Shown piece by piece: positions 11,991 to 23,801 of a stretch of 64,000 nt of DNA (positions within the stretch are counted from its first letter, which is position 1; each line of letters begins with the position of its first letter). The position numbers and the translations under genes are program-made. This DNA is from Escarpia spicata (taxonomy: Eukaryota > Annelida > Polychaeta > Sabellida > Siboglinidae): positions 43,409,618 through 43,473,617 of the forward strand of contig OZ023205.1 of NCBI GenBank assembly GCA_963995525.1, read 5' to 3'. The notes under the pieces were generated by a model that worked only from the letters and a program-made list of their open reading frames with translations, was not told the origin of the DNA and did not search any database.

Positions 11991-13932
11991 TGGATGCACC
12001 CCTTTCTCTTCACATGCAGATATGTTGAGAACCATCAACAGTACTGCTTTCCAGTCATCTCTTGACCAAACTGGGGTATTTAAGGATTCACAAACAGCTA
12101 CTATTAAACAAATTCTTGACATTCTGGTTTTGACTTGCATTTCCCTCCAATTGTCACTAGCAGTGAAGAAGAACCCAACTGGACTTTGAGACATCTGCCA
12201 TGACCAATGAGTATATCAGTGGACGCAGGAAGAATAGTACTACAAGTTGGTATGCCTAACTGAGTTTGAGCCGAAATGTAACTAAGGTACATTTTCCACT
12301 GGGGTCTTCAACTGTAAATTTGGTATTGCTGTATTTGGAATTGCTGTACAGTAATGACCCAAACAAATAATAAAATTAATTATGTTTTTGTTCCTATGTA
12401 ATCGGACACTGATACAGGAGGTAACTGTACTGAAGTTACAAAGGCCTGTTAATAACTGGTTAATAAAACAAAGATGACATGACATCAAGAGCCGTTCACA
12501 TACGAAAGTATTCAGACAGCGTATCTGAGTATTATTTTTGTGCATGGTATGTTATGATAATTGCTGCATGTCACAATGACGTTATGTACACGCCCACCCA
12601 CCACACTGCAACCTAACGTCTCCCCACTAGCCACTCAAACATCCATAGACCTGCAGTGAACATGATGAAAACAACACACTGCGCACAGGCAGCGGTTTTT
12701 TCCATCACATGCAAAAAGAATACCGTTATCTGTCTTTGTCCTCGGCATAAACACCTTGAGGAATGGCATAATTATTTTAAAAATATATAAATCACCCCAC
12801 GGACAATGTGTAATGTACAATGTGCATGCCACGCCCATACCACGTACTCGCACATTAACAATGCACGCAAGCTTACCTTTTGACCTGACTGACTGTGGCT
12901 ATAAAATTAACAATACGCAGAACACAAAAATTCATCAGTGTTGACAGTTCACGGATGTTGCATTTAACCAAACTGCATTCCAATAAAACTTTCTGTTTTG
13001 CAATAACAGATTCCGGGACAGTTAACATATAAATTGTTATGGTTCACTAAAGACTAACCAAGCCTATCAAGGTGCAAATAAAGATGTCGCATGTTAAACC
13101 CAGTAAAAAATATCACTGCTAGAACTAAAATGTCGCTGTAAGATGACTGAGATTCACAATATCTCCAGGATTTAAGAAACATTATTTCCGCACCCTAATT
13201 GATGTTAATAAATACAAGACAGACACAAACACATTAATCATTCGCAGCCAAAAAGGATGATGCAGGCGGCGATAAACTTGAAGTATATTCTTTAATTACT
13301 ATAATGCGACATGAGGGCAACGCAGCACCGATTTAAATAACCAGCGCCATGTGGACAATACCAACGGTTTATCGCCCCCAACAATGTCGCATTGCACAAC
13401 GACGCTAGACAAGAGAAAAGCCAAGACGCCTTTGAGAAGAACCAACGAACTGAGACGACAGTCATATCACTGATGCTCGACCCTCTATCTCTGCACAAAT
13501 AGCAGCCAGTCAGTTCAGCCAAACAAGGTCAAGATCACACACACTGCACATCAATGTCATTACTATCAACCACTTCTAACTAGGTTTTTTTTATTTCATT
13601 CTGAGAGATACAGTAATAACAAAATATCACTACATTAATATTATTGTCCATTTCTGCTAATTACTAGGGTCACGTGATAGTTGTTGCTGCTATTGTCCGT
13701 ATTAGATTTTATATTTAAGTTTATCACAAACTGTAATACTGATATTCGGTATTATCGAGACATGCTGCTATATATTATAAAGAAATTGAAGGCATCGCAT
13801 ATCAAGTGGCTTTATAACGTTGCAAATAAAATGCAATGCCATGTGGATTGTGGATGTTTACTGGCCCAATGTATGCAAACTATGGGAGGCAGACGACAGC
13901 AAAGGACTGGAGTGGTGAACTTGTCCTATTAG
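11991..13932. other. Gene-free stretch
   Basis: No recognisable coding region, RNA gene or transposon was found on either strand. Confidence 0.5.
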
Positions 13933-14298
13933 CATAGACGCGGGAACAGGGGGGTAGGAGCTGCGAGAATGTTTGTTTTTGTGGCGAGCGTCAATGGCGG
14001 GTGGAAATGTAAATTTTATAAGACGATTAATGTGTATTTTTGTCGACTGTGAAAGGTGTGTGCAATTGGAGGGTAGACATATTGTTTTCTGCCGCCCCAG
14101 TAATAGGCAGTGCAGTGACGAAAAATTGTCAACACCATCGCCCCCCCCCCCCCCCCCCCGTCTTCCGATGTCACAGTCGAGCCATCCGAGACAGCCACAA
14201 GGTGAGGGAAGAATAGAAGGTATGCAGCGGTGAAAGTGTTTCAGTGGTGCTGAAGCTCCGTTGCCCCCCCCAATATGAATTTCGTTCCCGTGACACTG
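13933..14298. mobile_element. hAT-like MITE, copy 1 (366 bp)
   Basis: The left tip CATAGACGCGGGAAC and the inverted right tip CAGTGTCACGGGAAC form imperfect terminal inverted repeats. The flanking 8-mers CCTATTAG and CCTACTAC match at six of eight positions, as expected of an old hAT target duplication. The interior is homologous to 23426-23801 along its whole length and holds a run of about 19 C at 14141-14159. It has no coding capacity. Confidence 0.85.
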
Positions 14299-16540
14299 CC
14301 TACTACCAGGTGATACAAGTAAGACATCAATGACTATGATGTCACAACAAGAGAAACAACACAGACACCATGTAGCATGTCCAAGCATCCTTGCACACTA
14401 ACCCCCCTTACTACTGCTCTGTACTGACATCCACCAACGTCCGTCAGGCTCATACATGTTTTTCTCAGTGCATATGTCACTTGACTGCTGTGCACTGTAT
14501 CTACATGAGCACTACACTTCCACCGCAGTGCACAGAGGTGCGGTCGAAATCACACTAATATTGCGCACCAATCACAGATAAAAACGATTTTTTCTGTACG
14601 GTTTCAAAAAAGATCCATTTTGTCAAGCCCATCCAGAAAGGGTGATTGTCTGATAGGCGTGTATCTGTCTTATGAATGCGTGAATGCGACTGATCCAGAC
14701 TGTGACCAGACATACTGATTAATCATAACCTTTACAAAACAACTGCCATACATGTGTCACAGACGAATAGTGATATACATACAATGTATATTCAGCTGAC
14801 TAACAACCAATTAACAAATTAATTTTGAATTAATATCAATAACATTTGCTACAAACATTTGCTTTTTTAAATATCTACTTGTAGTAGCAACAAGAGTACA
14901 GGAATGCCCTGAGGGTCTGGATTCTGGAAATCAAGATGTTTGATAAAGTGTACCTAATACAGTCCACAACTACTCTAAACGAAGCAGATGTAGTCATCAG
15001 TAAATGTGACATTAACCATTTCAGTGACAGCCAAAATTGCACTGACGTACAAGAAGAACAGGCCTTTTTTGATTTGACGGGCATAGTTAGGATTTGATTG
15101 TCGTACCTCCAAATGTAACTACATTATTCTATTCCGAAGTAATGCCATGCGATGCTGACATTGAAGAAAGTGTCTACAACCTGTTTTCCCAGCGTGTTAA
15201 CTTAATTGGCCAAAATCCAATGTTCAGATTGTTGCATGTAGACAGAATGAGTAGCGCGTTAAACATGCGCACATTACTGGCTTTGCCTGTGTTGTAAGTT
15301 GACAGTTTATTTTCTTTACTTTTCTTTCTTTTGCATTGTGTCTAAAATGTCAGCCTTTGGGTTGCCTTTTCACTTTATTTCAGTGGCACTAACGTACGTG
15401 GTCATCGTTCAAGAAAATAAATGTGTCACGTAGCATCCGCAAGGATGCTCGCTGTCATTTCAACAAAAATCTGCGCATTCGGCACCAATACATGCTTTCA
15501 ATATCAGAGCAGTGTCATTACAAACAGGGGAAATGACATTGTTGATCGTGTCAGACAATTTAAATTTTGTTACTACCTTTTGGGAAGCAGCGCCAAACTT
15601 CAATTTCTTGATACAAAACCACACTGCAGCATCTGTTTCAGCCATGATTTAAATCAACTAATGTCAAGTTGGACTTTCGTAGATTCGTTGGATCGTAGAC
15701 TGAAGATGCGTGACAACCAATAAAACAGTGTTTAACATACAATGTTCGGTATGATGCGTATATGCTCGATGAATTGATACAAAATCATTGGTTCGGCATT
15801 TCGATCAGAAATAAAAGTTCAAATTTGCAATTTTATTTCCATTTTGTCAAAAACAACATTGACGGGTCTGTAATCCGAATAATCAAATTGGTGTTGCCTT
15901 AATTCCAAAAACGTAACAGTCAGATGATACAACATAACTGACATCGTTATACACCTATACTGTCATCCGACACGATTTGTAGGGTAAACATACACAATTT
16001 CATTTTTTGGTTACAACTTCCAGTTTATTTTCTCCATCTAACGCATGGAAATCTAAGTATTTTTTAATACTAGCAGCCGAAGACCGCCCATTTACAAAAA
16101 CTAATTTTATTGGCTAATCTGCAATGGTGTCATATACACCTGACAACGCCAGGAGACGTTGCAAAAAATGCAATCAGTGCAATCGGCTGCATGGCACTTC
16201 TTGGTAAACTGGTGATCAGCAGGATCAGCTCTTTGCAACTGAAACGGTTAAAAAAATACAATGCTCTGTCTCGTCTCAACACTTTGTGTAGAAAGAAATC
16301 CTTTGACGTGATGCCACAAAATAAATATCCATAATCATTGTTGAAAAAAGCATTTTCGATTTAACCTTCACAGTACATTAAACATTATTTAAAAAAAATA
16401 TTGTATGAGCACTCACTCCAGTCAATGAATGCCCAAAATCTTGCACAGACATTTATTGTTGAATGCAACTATTCATTTTTTTTTTCTTTGTTTGTTTTAC
16501 TTGTCATGATTATTAATACAAGAGCATAGCAACACAACGT
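14299..16540. other. Mostly gene-free stretch
   Basis: Apart from a possible exon at 14884-15096 nothing is recognised. A second open frame at 15094-15297 and one at 15421-15723 have codon content no better than background. Confidence 0.45.
14884..15096 (+). CDS. Possible terminal exon of an unknown gene
   Basis: In one frame the plus strand is open for about 70 codons and ends at a TGA at 15094-15096. The reading includes RNALRVWILEIKMFDKVYL and later DVVISKCDINHF, with a balanced composition unlike the AT-rich surroundings. There is no upstream ATG in frame and an acceptor is not obvious, so it would have to be an internal-to-last exon. I recognise no family. Chance openness is a realistic alternative. 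Confidence 0.2.
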
Positions 16541-16855
16541 AGGGTGCAGTGGCACAGTGGTTAAACCATTGGACTCTCAACTTAGATGAGGTAGGTATAG
16601 GAATATTCTTACTGCTGAACATTTCAAAACTTGGCCAATTTCATTCACTCAACATTGCATCAGTTCAACCAGCTGTATTTTGCGTACACCTATATCGGCA
16701 GTTTTGTCTTCATGCAGTAACTGCATCAAGGCTGAATGCTTCACAACTCATTTGGTGTTGGCATGAACAGCACTGCCAGGGTGAAATATAAATGTGTTGA
16801 ATAGTCCTGATGACTGGGTATAAAAACTGGATGTAACATTGTAAGAAGATACCTT
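16541..16855 (+). mobile_element. tRNA-derived SINE, copy 1 (old)
   Basis: A perfect pol III A box (TGGCACAGTGG, 16550-16560) follows a tRNA-like start; the B box has decayed. The central part (CAGTTCA then a GTA-rich stretch, then GCTGAATGCTTC) and the end (CCTGATGACTGGGTATAAAA) match the copies at 26021 and 61079, so this is one family. Confidence 0.8.
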
Positions 16856-19430
16856 TCTAATATTACCAACAAATATTAACGCTGAACATTTATTTCTACT
16901 GGGTTAGCCCATCATGAATCCAGTTCTTTCATTTCAAATATATGTAACATGTGAACAGCTTAAAAATAATGTCTGCAGTCAATTTAATCAAATGCGTGCC
17001 CTTGCTTAAATTATGCAAACAATTTCTTCTTGTTGTCATAAATAGTAATTTGCCAGAGCAAAAATTTTGCCAAACCAATATTTAGCCTTCAACCCACTGA
17101 ATTTGTCTGTGATGTGGTATACCGGGGTACATAAAAATGTTTGAGAGAGAGAGCAAGGAGAGTCAACAACATTCACACAGACATAGGACATACATAAAAT
17201 CATATCACATATAATGCTAGAAGTTCACGTACATGTTCAAAGATTCAATTTTTTTTTAATAACTTGCATGGGTAGATTCATAAACAAAATTGTAATTGCT
17301 TAATAGTTTATTCTGATGATTTTACCAAAACCGCATACAAAAACTGCACAAATGGCTAGCAGGTCATATTTGATATTATCACGTGTACTTTATGAAAAAA
17401 TAACTCAAAATGAGACGAGCAAAAAATCTAATTAAGGAGGCACAGAAACCTTTGAACAATGCAACGCGCTGAAAAAAACCTTATTGTACAAACCTCAAAG
17501 TGCAATCAACACGTTACAGTGGGTAATAGTGGCTCGAATACTCAGTTGCATTGGGAAAAGGTGAGGCGAGACAGTAGGCACAGCTCAAAATCACTGAAAA
17601 TTCCACCCAACACTCCTTTTGAAATAAACAATCCCCGCCCCTCCCCCACTACACTCTCACCAGACATGTTGGACAATATAAAAATAAATTACTTTGAACA
17701 CTTACAGACTTGACAAATGCATTGCAAGTGACCAATATGCAGCAGACATTAAAAATGGGTCATCCATCTGAATAATTTCCCAGGCACTGTAACTGTCTAA
17801 CACACTCGAAGTTAAATATACTAAATATAGAGAATCAAGTGCATTTTAAAAAACTTGCCCCTGGGCAGTGCTATTGCAACATAACAAACTCTGAAACTCA
17901 CAATGGAGCAGTGTTACTGTACTGGCTGTTTTTTAAATAAATATTTTAAAATAATTATATAGAAATCACTCTTTAAAAAAATTTACTTAATTAATAGTTG
18001 GTCAAAAACACTGAAGATGCTGTTCTTGAGCTAGTGAGAGCAACTTTGTAACATAATGTTCGTTGAACCTTCCAAGAATGCTAACAAAGTCTAAACGTTA
18101 TTCCACTCACTTTTCCATTGCAGAAGTGCTCCAAAAAGTTCACATAAATCATAATTCACAAAGATCTTTCTCTACTGCTCTAGGGATTTTTGATGTGGAT
18201 AACGACAGGTCAGTCCACAGTGGAGCGCCCCCTAGACTTGTCCCCCCTAATCCATGCGCACTCCTGGGTTTGCACTGAATGCACTGTCTAATGTTTATCA
18301 CCTACACTGTCTAGGACTTCAGTCAATAATAGAAGGCTGGCTATCTTTTTAGACCTACTCAGCACTATGTGGTTACAACCAGCATGTACATACGTACCTG
18401 GCAGAAACCTTACCATCTACCATAACCAATTATATAGTATTATGACATGGTTCTGTCTACAATCTAGCAATCATGTCCAGCCATTTTGTATTAAACAGGT
18501 TGACATGGTCATTAACCATGATGAATGGCAGTGAATTGACAAGGTCATCAGTGGATGGTAATCAGGTCAGAAGATAATGATGACATGCACATTTGGCAGC
18601 CAGGCAAAAAATGCGGTTAAGTGCTAACTGCTAAGTACTATTACGACGATCCAAATTATTTGTTAAAATTTCCTATTTACCAAGTAACCAAGAAACTTAG
18701 AAACAATTATTAACAAACAGTCCAAAGAAAGAAGATATGAAAAGTCTGAATGACATTTGGAGTTTTACACAAATCTCTCTGCATTTCAATCATCATGACA
18801 TAAGCATAATTCTGTTACTTATTATTTATAAATGGGTGACACAGCCACAGGTTAGCATACAATGAAACGTCATGGGGAAGATATATACTGGTGCTTTCAT
18901 ACAAACTGTAAACAAATCTGTAGTTTAGAAACTACCGTGTGAAGATGACAGTTGTGAATGGTTAATTAGATTGAACACAATTATAGTTATTTCTGGATCC
19001 TTAGGCTTTAGTTTAGACAAAGTCATCACAGACATTCTTGCAGTCTGGGATTCAACATGTTTTTTAAAAATAAACTTACCATAACCCTATTCCTAGTTTA
19101 GGACAAATAGCCATATATATTTACCTAGCATGCTAGATGTGGTGTCAATCAATCATGGCTGAGGTCTTGAAGGCTTGATGGTTGTAAACAAACTATTAAT
19201 TATAAACCTACGCCACGGCAGTGTCAGACATGCTAGTCTGAGACTGTACAGTTACTGGAATAGTAGTTTTTCACGCATCATCAAACGAATAGAATATTTT
19301 AGGTGGTAATGATGCTAACAACTGTACGAAATGTGCAGCATGACACGTATATGATATGCCTTTACTTTATCGTACGAATGAATCACCAAACCCATTCAAT
19401 CGTACGGTAAAGCCAGACAGACAGACCTAC
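16856..19430. other. Gene-free stretch
   Basis: No recognisable coding sequence; the longest open frames are 84 and 71 codons and carry no motif. Confidence 0.5.
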
Positions 19431-19495
19431 ATATACTCTGTTGTATCGTTGCTCATGACGTCCGCCATAATCTCGACAGCACAGCAGTCTGACAT
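19431..19495 (-). CDS. Possible first coding exon of an unknown gene
   Basis: On the minus strand an ATG with an A at -3 (CAAAATG) opens MSDCCAVEIMADVMSN and runs 21 codons to a donor-like GTAGGT (19430-19425). Upstream on that strand, about 19,500-20,060, the DNA becomes richer in G, C and CpG, as at some promoters. No following exon could be recognised to the left, so the call rests only on start context, donor and composition. Confidence 0.25.
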
Positions 19496-19499
19496 TTTG

Positions 19500-20060
19500 G
19501 CATTCCTGCGATTGTGTGGTTAAAGTAAACTAGATATCGTGTTAACACTGGCCACAGACGCCGAGATTCGGACGACATATAAAATGACCGCTCAGGTCAG
19601 ATGTCTTGTTGATGAACGACAGCGACATTGCCTACCTGCTGGCCTTAGCTCCTTGGGTGGAAGCTGCCGCGAATTGTCCTCGTCCGTCATTGCTGAACGA
19701 TTCTCCGACTCATAGGTTGCTCGACGGTCGAACAAGCGATAAAATCATCGGTATTAATCCCCGTAAATGCGAATTTCGGGTGCAGTTTCAGTGGCGATTT
19801 TGCGCTGCCAAACTCATTATTGGATCGAACACAGTTCGTCTTTTCCTTGCGGCTGGATTCGAGCTGCCGCGTCCTGGCTGGCCTGCTAAATTTACACCGG
19901 GCAAACAGAAATGGAAGTGCAGGCTATTTTTAAACGCACTCCCGACGTTACGTCGTAAATGGGGTCAAGTCACAAATAGAAGGCAGCTAGCGCATGCGTT
20001 TCATGGCGGGGAGACGTTCGGGCACAAACAAAATGGGAGGGCAGTTTTTGTCTTAAATGT
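19500..20060. promoter_or_regulatory. GC- and CpG-richer island
   Basis: This stretch stands out by CpG content from the AT-rich DNA around it. A 177-codon plus-strand open frame (19606-20139) runs through it, which is likelier in GC-rich DNA and shows no domain I know. It could be a promoter region for a minus-strand gene starting near 19,495. Confidence 0.3.
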
Positions 20061-20286
20061 GTTAACTGTTAACATACACAAATCCAATATGTTAAACTAT
20101 TTATATTATAATCATACCAAGCTTACTGGCGATTATTAACCGTTATAGTTTTAAATATTTAATATTTAATTTATGTTTCTTATGTTATATTATTTTTGTG
20201 ATTTCGAGTTTAAGTAGGTAAGTAAGTTTAAACTTGTCTCATAACAAACATAAACTTGATGTAAAGCAAATAATGTGACGTTCTGC

Positions 20287-20383
20287 TGCAGTTGTTGCTG
20301 TTGCTGCTGCTGCTGTTGCTGCTGCTGTTGCTGCCGCTTCTGCTGCTGCTGCTTCTGCTGCTTCTGCTGCTTCTGCTGCTTCT
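20287..20383. repeat. CTG/CTT trinucleotide microsatellite
   Basis: Interrupted (CTG)n with CTT units. On the minus strand it reads as a glutamine tract with KQQ interruptions, but no gene context supports translation. Confidence 0.93.
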
Positions 20384-20414
20384 CTGGGCATAGATGAGCT
20401 ACAAGGCGTAGCAA

Positions 20415-21789
20415 CGTGTTTTGTCATAGTCCTGCCATAGCTCATCGGTATAACAAACTGCAACATCAATATTGTACTATATATGTCTGAACTGGAAATT
20501 CAATATTCTTAAAGGAAGCCTGCGGATATAATAACTATCTTGAAATATGACACGCAAACAGCCCCTATTTATCATACAGACAAACCCCTATGGCGATGGA
20601 CGAATGGCAACAGCGACAAACAATTCACCTTTCCATCACATGACCTGTTGCCTAGCAAATAGTCATTCAAACCATCCAAAATGGATGCCGAACATGTGGA
20701 GAGTTCGGCGTATATCTTGTTCAAATTCAGGCCCCAAAAGTGTTTTCTTTGTACCAAAAACACAATGCAAAGTTGTTTAACGTGACAACTATTTTTGTAT
20801 GATTGCTTTAATGTGGATCCGTCACTTGATGGTTCCGCTATGTCGCGGTTTGCCTACGTGACAACTAAAATTATGCGCGATAAAGTCACCATTGAGCCAA
20901 CAAAGGATTCGAACAGGTCAGGGCGAATTAAGGAGTACCGAGGCCTTGGAGAAAGTTTGGAATGTGATGCCCCCACCGAAAGCCAGGAAGGTGTACATTT
21001 GAATATTTTTAAACGACATTGTTTCAAAATCTATTTTTTTAGAACAAATATAACCTTACCGTATTGTTTCCGTTATAGCAACGTTAACAAATATTTATCA
21101 TACGACATTGAGATCGCACTGTGACTCTAGTCTCTGCCTTAGACCGATGGTGGGTAACTGCAGCGGAAAATGCCCACTGTAGCAGCTGAAACGGATCAAG
21201 AATGAGTTACGCTCAACAATGGGGCAAGGAATGATGAATTTCCTTTTATTGGGGTCAACAGAGTGCGATGTTCTCAGGAAAGTTGACTTTCCTCAATAGT
21301 TGATGATTGTTCGCTGAGAATATTACGAAAGGTGTACTTTGAATGCCTTGTTTGCTGACGATCTAGGCCGAGTGGTCTATGTTTATAGTGAAATGCCCGG
21401 ACATGTCATTAAATTGTATACATTACACTCAAATTACCGTGATATTTTCAGTGCACATTTTTCTTCTACCTGGAGTATTGTGCCCGGGAATGATTGTTCC
21501 CTTGAGTGCGCTCCCGAGAAGTCTGGTCTCTGGAATAAATTGTGTTCTCCCTTAAATGCCCCCTCCCGGGAGCTTTGGGCCCTGGAATTTTATTCTCACA
21601 TGAGTGGCGGCCCCTGGATCTCTGTGTCCAGGAATAAATTCTATTCTCACCAGAATGGGGCTCCATGGAGCTTTGGGCCATGTATTTGTTTTCCGGGGGG
21701 CACGTGGAATTTGCTGATGCATATACTGATGCAACATTGGCAGGACGTTGCTCACTGCGCAGCTGACATAACAATGCCTATTATGAACA
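20415..21789. other. Gene-free stretch
   Basis: Several open frames of 70-155 codons occur (20547-20780, 20795-21124, 21339-21806), none with a recognisable motif. About 21460-21720 repeats GGGAATNA.TT / CCCTGG words in a loose tandem pattern of about 55-65 bp, which explains the 155-codon frame there. Confidence 0.45.
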
Positions 21790-23425
21790 TTATCAACAAG
21801 ACTTAGTGTTTGCTGGAAGGAATGTCTGATGAAATTAAAGTTGCTGTCATCACACCCATATTGAAAAGGCAAGTCTTGATAATGAAATTCTGAAAAGCTA
21901 TCGGCTTATTTCGAACATGTGTTTTTTATCAAAGTTAGTCGAGAGGATTGTGGCAAACCGGTTGATTGCACACATGCGTGAAAACAACCTGTATATGCCG
22001 TTGCAATCAGCCTACCGACAGGACTGTAGTACTGCAACTGTGTTTTGCACGTGCATTGATTCGGTGCATGGACGAACGCAAAGGTAACACCATCGGCGTC
22101 GATGACCACTGTTTGTCATGGCTCGCTGCCTACATATAACACAGATAATACACGGTGTTGATTGCCGATGAGCAGTTTAAACCTCACAAACTGACCTGCG
22201 GTGTCCCGCAGGGGGTCAGTTCTTGGACCATTACTGTTCACTATATTATTATATATTATACTCTCGCGTCGCTACTCGACCACCATGGCTTACCATCTAT
22301 ATGCCGATGACATCCAACTTTTCCAAGATTTAGCCTGAGCAATAATATTTCACCCGACATTGCCATCACGAAAATATAACTATGTGTTGCCAGTATCCGT
22401 CAACGGATGAAAACCAAAATGCTGAAACTCAATGATGCCAAAATGGAGATCATCATCATCCAACCGAAATCAGCAACACAAAGCATTCTTCTTGATGGTG
22501 TAACTATCGGCAACGTTCGCGTGTTACCCGACACACAGAAACTTGGGGGTGACCTTTGATTCCAATATGTCTCTTGAGCGACACCTAACAAACATTTGCA
22601 GAAATGCGTATTACCACCTTATAGCATTGCAAGCATTCGTCGGTACTTAAACAAACAACACACAAAACAACTTGTGTATGCGCTAGTCATTTCGCGAATT
22701 GACTGCTGCAATAGTTTTCTTAATGGATTGCCAGCGACAGTAATTGAGAAACTACAACGTGTCCAAAATGCATGTGCTTGTATCATAACGATGCGGTCGA
22801 AACGAGACCATGTCACGCCCATGCTATTGGAGCTGCACTGGCTTCCTGTGAAGAGTTACATTACTTTCGAGACCATACTTCTCACTTTCAAATGCCTTCG
22901 TGGGCTCGCACCTCCATATCTATCAGCACTTCTCTCTCCGTATTGCCCGACACGCTGTCTACGCTCCTCCGATCAGCTACTCCTTAAACAATAGCCGCAC
23001 TAAACTCGGCGAACGAGCATTCTCTTGTGCAGCTTCAAGAGCGTGGAATCAACTACCACTCACAGTGCGCCAATCAATTTAAAGTGGCACTGAAGACGCA
23101 TCTTTTTACAAATTATTTCAACAGTCGATGGTCGATGATCGATAATCGTAGTATAGTTATTAATACCTTTATTTTAATTAATTTAACATTATAATTAATC
23201 TATTTCATTGTTTTAATAGCTTGCATACCTGTGTTTATTTATTTATTTTAAGACAGTATAGTTGATTTTACTTAGTAGTAATTATTGCATATGTTATAGC
23301 ACATTAGTATTTTTAAATATATATTGCATTATATGTTATTAATTAATTTGCAATAACCATTGTAAAGCGCCCCGGAACAATTATTTGGATGGGCGCTATA
23401 TAAGAAATAAATTATTATTATTATT
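21790..23425 (+). mobile_element. Decayed LINE, L2-like
   Basis: Reverse transcriptase pieces are readable across several frames: VITPILKR and SYRLISNMCFLSKLVERIVA (21840-21960), a VPQG-type turn with SVLGPLL near 22200, and LYADDIQLFQD near 22300. The long open part 22596-22994 has DCCNSFLNGLPATVIEKLQR and LLELHWLPVKSYITFE. A C-terminal RAFSCAASRAWNQLPL lies near 23020. The 3' end at 23350-23425 reads GGGCGCTATATAAGAAATAA followed by (ATT)n, the usual end of L2-type elements. Stops and frameshifts make it inactive. Confidence 0.9.
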
Positions 23426-23801
23426 CATAGGCGCGGGAACAGGAGGCAGCTACCCCCTGGAATTTCGAAGGGGGACAGACGTATGGTTCTGCCCCCCCCC
23501 CCCAATAAATGTGAGCGTGAATGTTTGTTTTTGTGACGAGCATCAATGGCGAGTGGAAATCGATGTTTTATGAGAGGATTAAGGTGTCTTTTTTGACCGT
23601 GAAAGATGGGTGCAATTTGACAGCAGACATATGGTTTTCTACCCACCCACCCCCAGTAATAACTACTGCGAAAAATTGTCAGCAGTAGCACGCCTCCCCC
23701 CCTTCGGATGTCACAGAGATGAAGATACGGCGGCGTTTCAGTGGTGCTGAATTTCCGGCACCCCCCCCCCCCCAAATATTAATTTCGTTCCTGCGCCACT
23801 G
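23426..23801. mobile_element. hAT-like MITE, copy 2 (376 bp)
   Basis: The tips CATAGGCGCGGGAAC and, inverted, CAGTGGCGCAGGAAC form the same terminal inverted repeat as at 13933-14298, and the interiors align throughout. It begins exactly where the (ATT)n tail of the L2-like LINE ends. No matching 8-mer flanks are seen, perhaps because the microsatellite changed afterwards. Runs of C (10-13) occur at three places. Confidence 0.87.

Noticed and set aside
13858..14388. 176-codon minus-strand frame
   Set aside because: Runs through the hAT-like MITE and its poly-C tract; no protein similarity recognised.
19606..20139. 177-codon plus-strand frame
   Set aside because: Lies in locally GC-rich DNA where stops are rarer. 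No domain was recognised.
20190..20469. Polyglutamine and polyalanine frames on the minus strand
   Set aside because: Readings of one CTG microsatellite in different frames, without gene structure.
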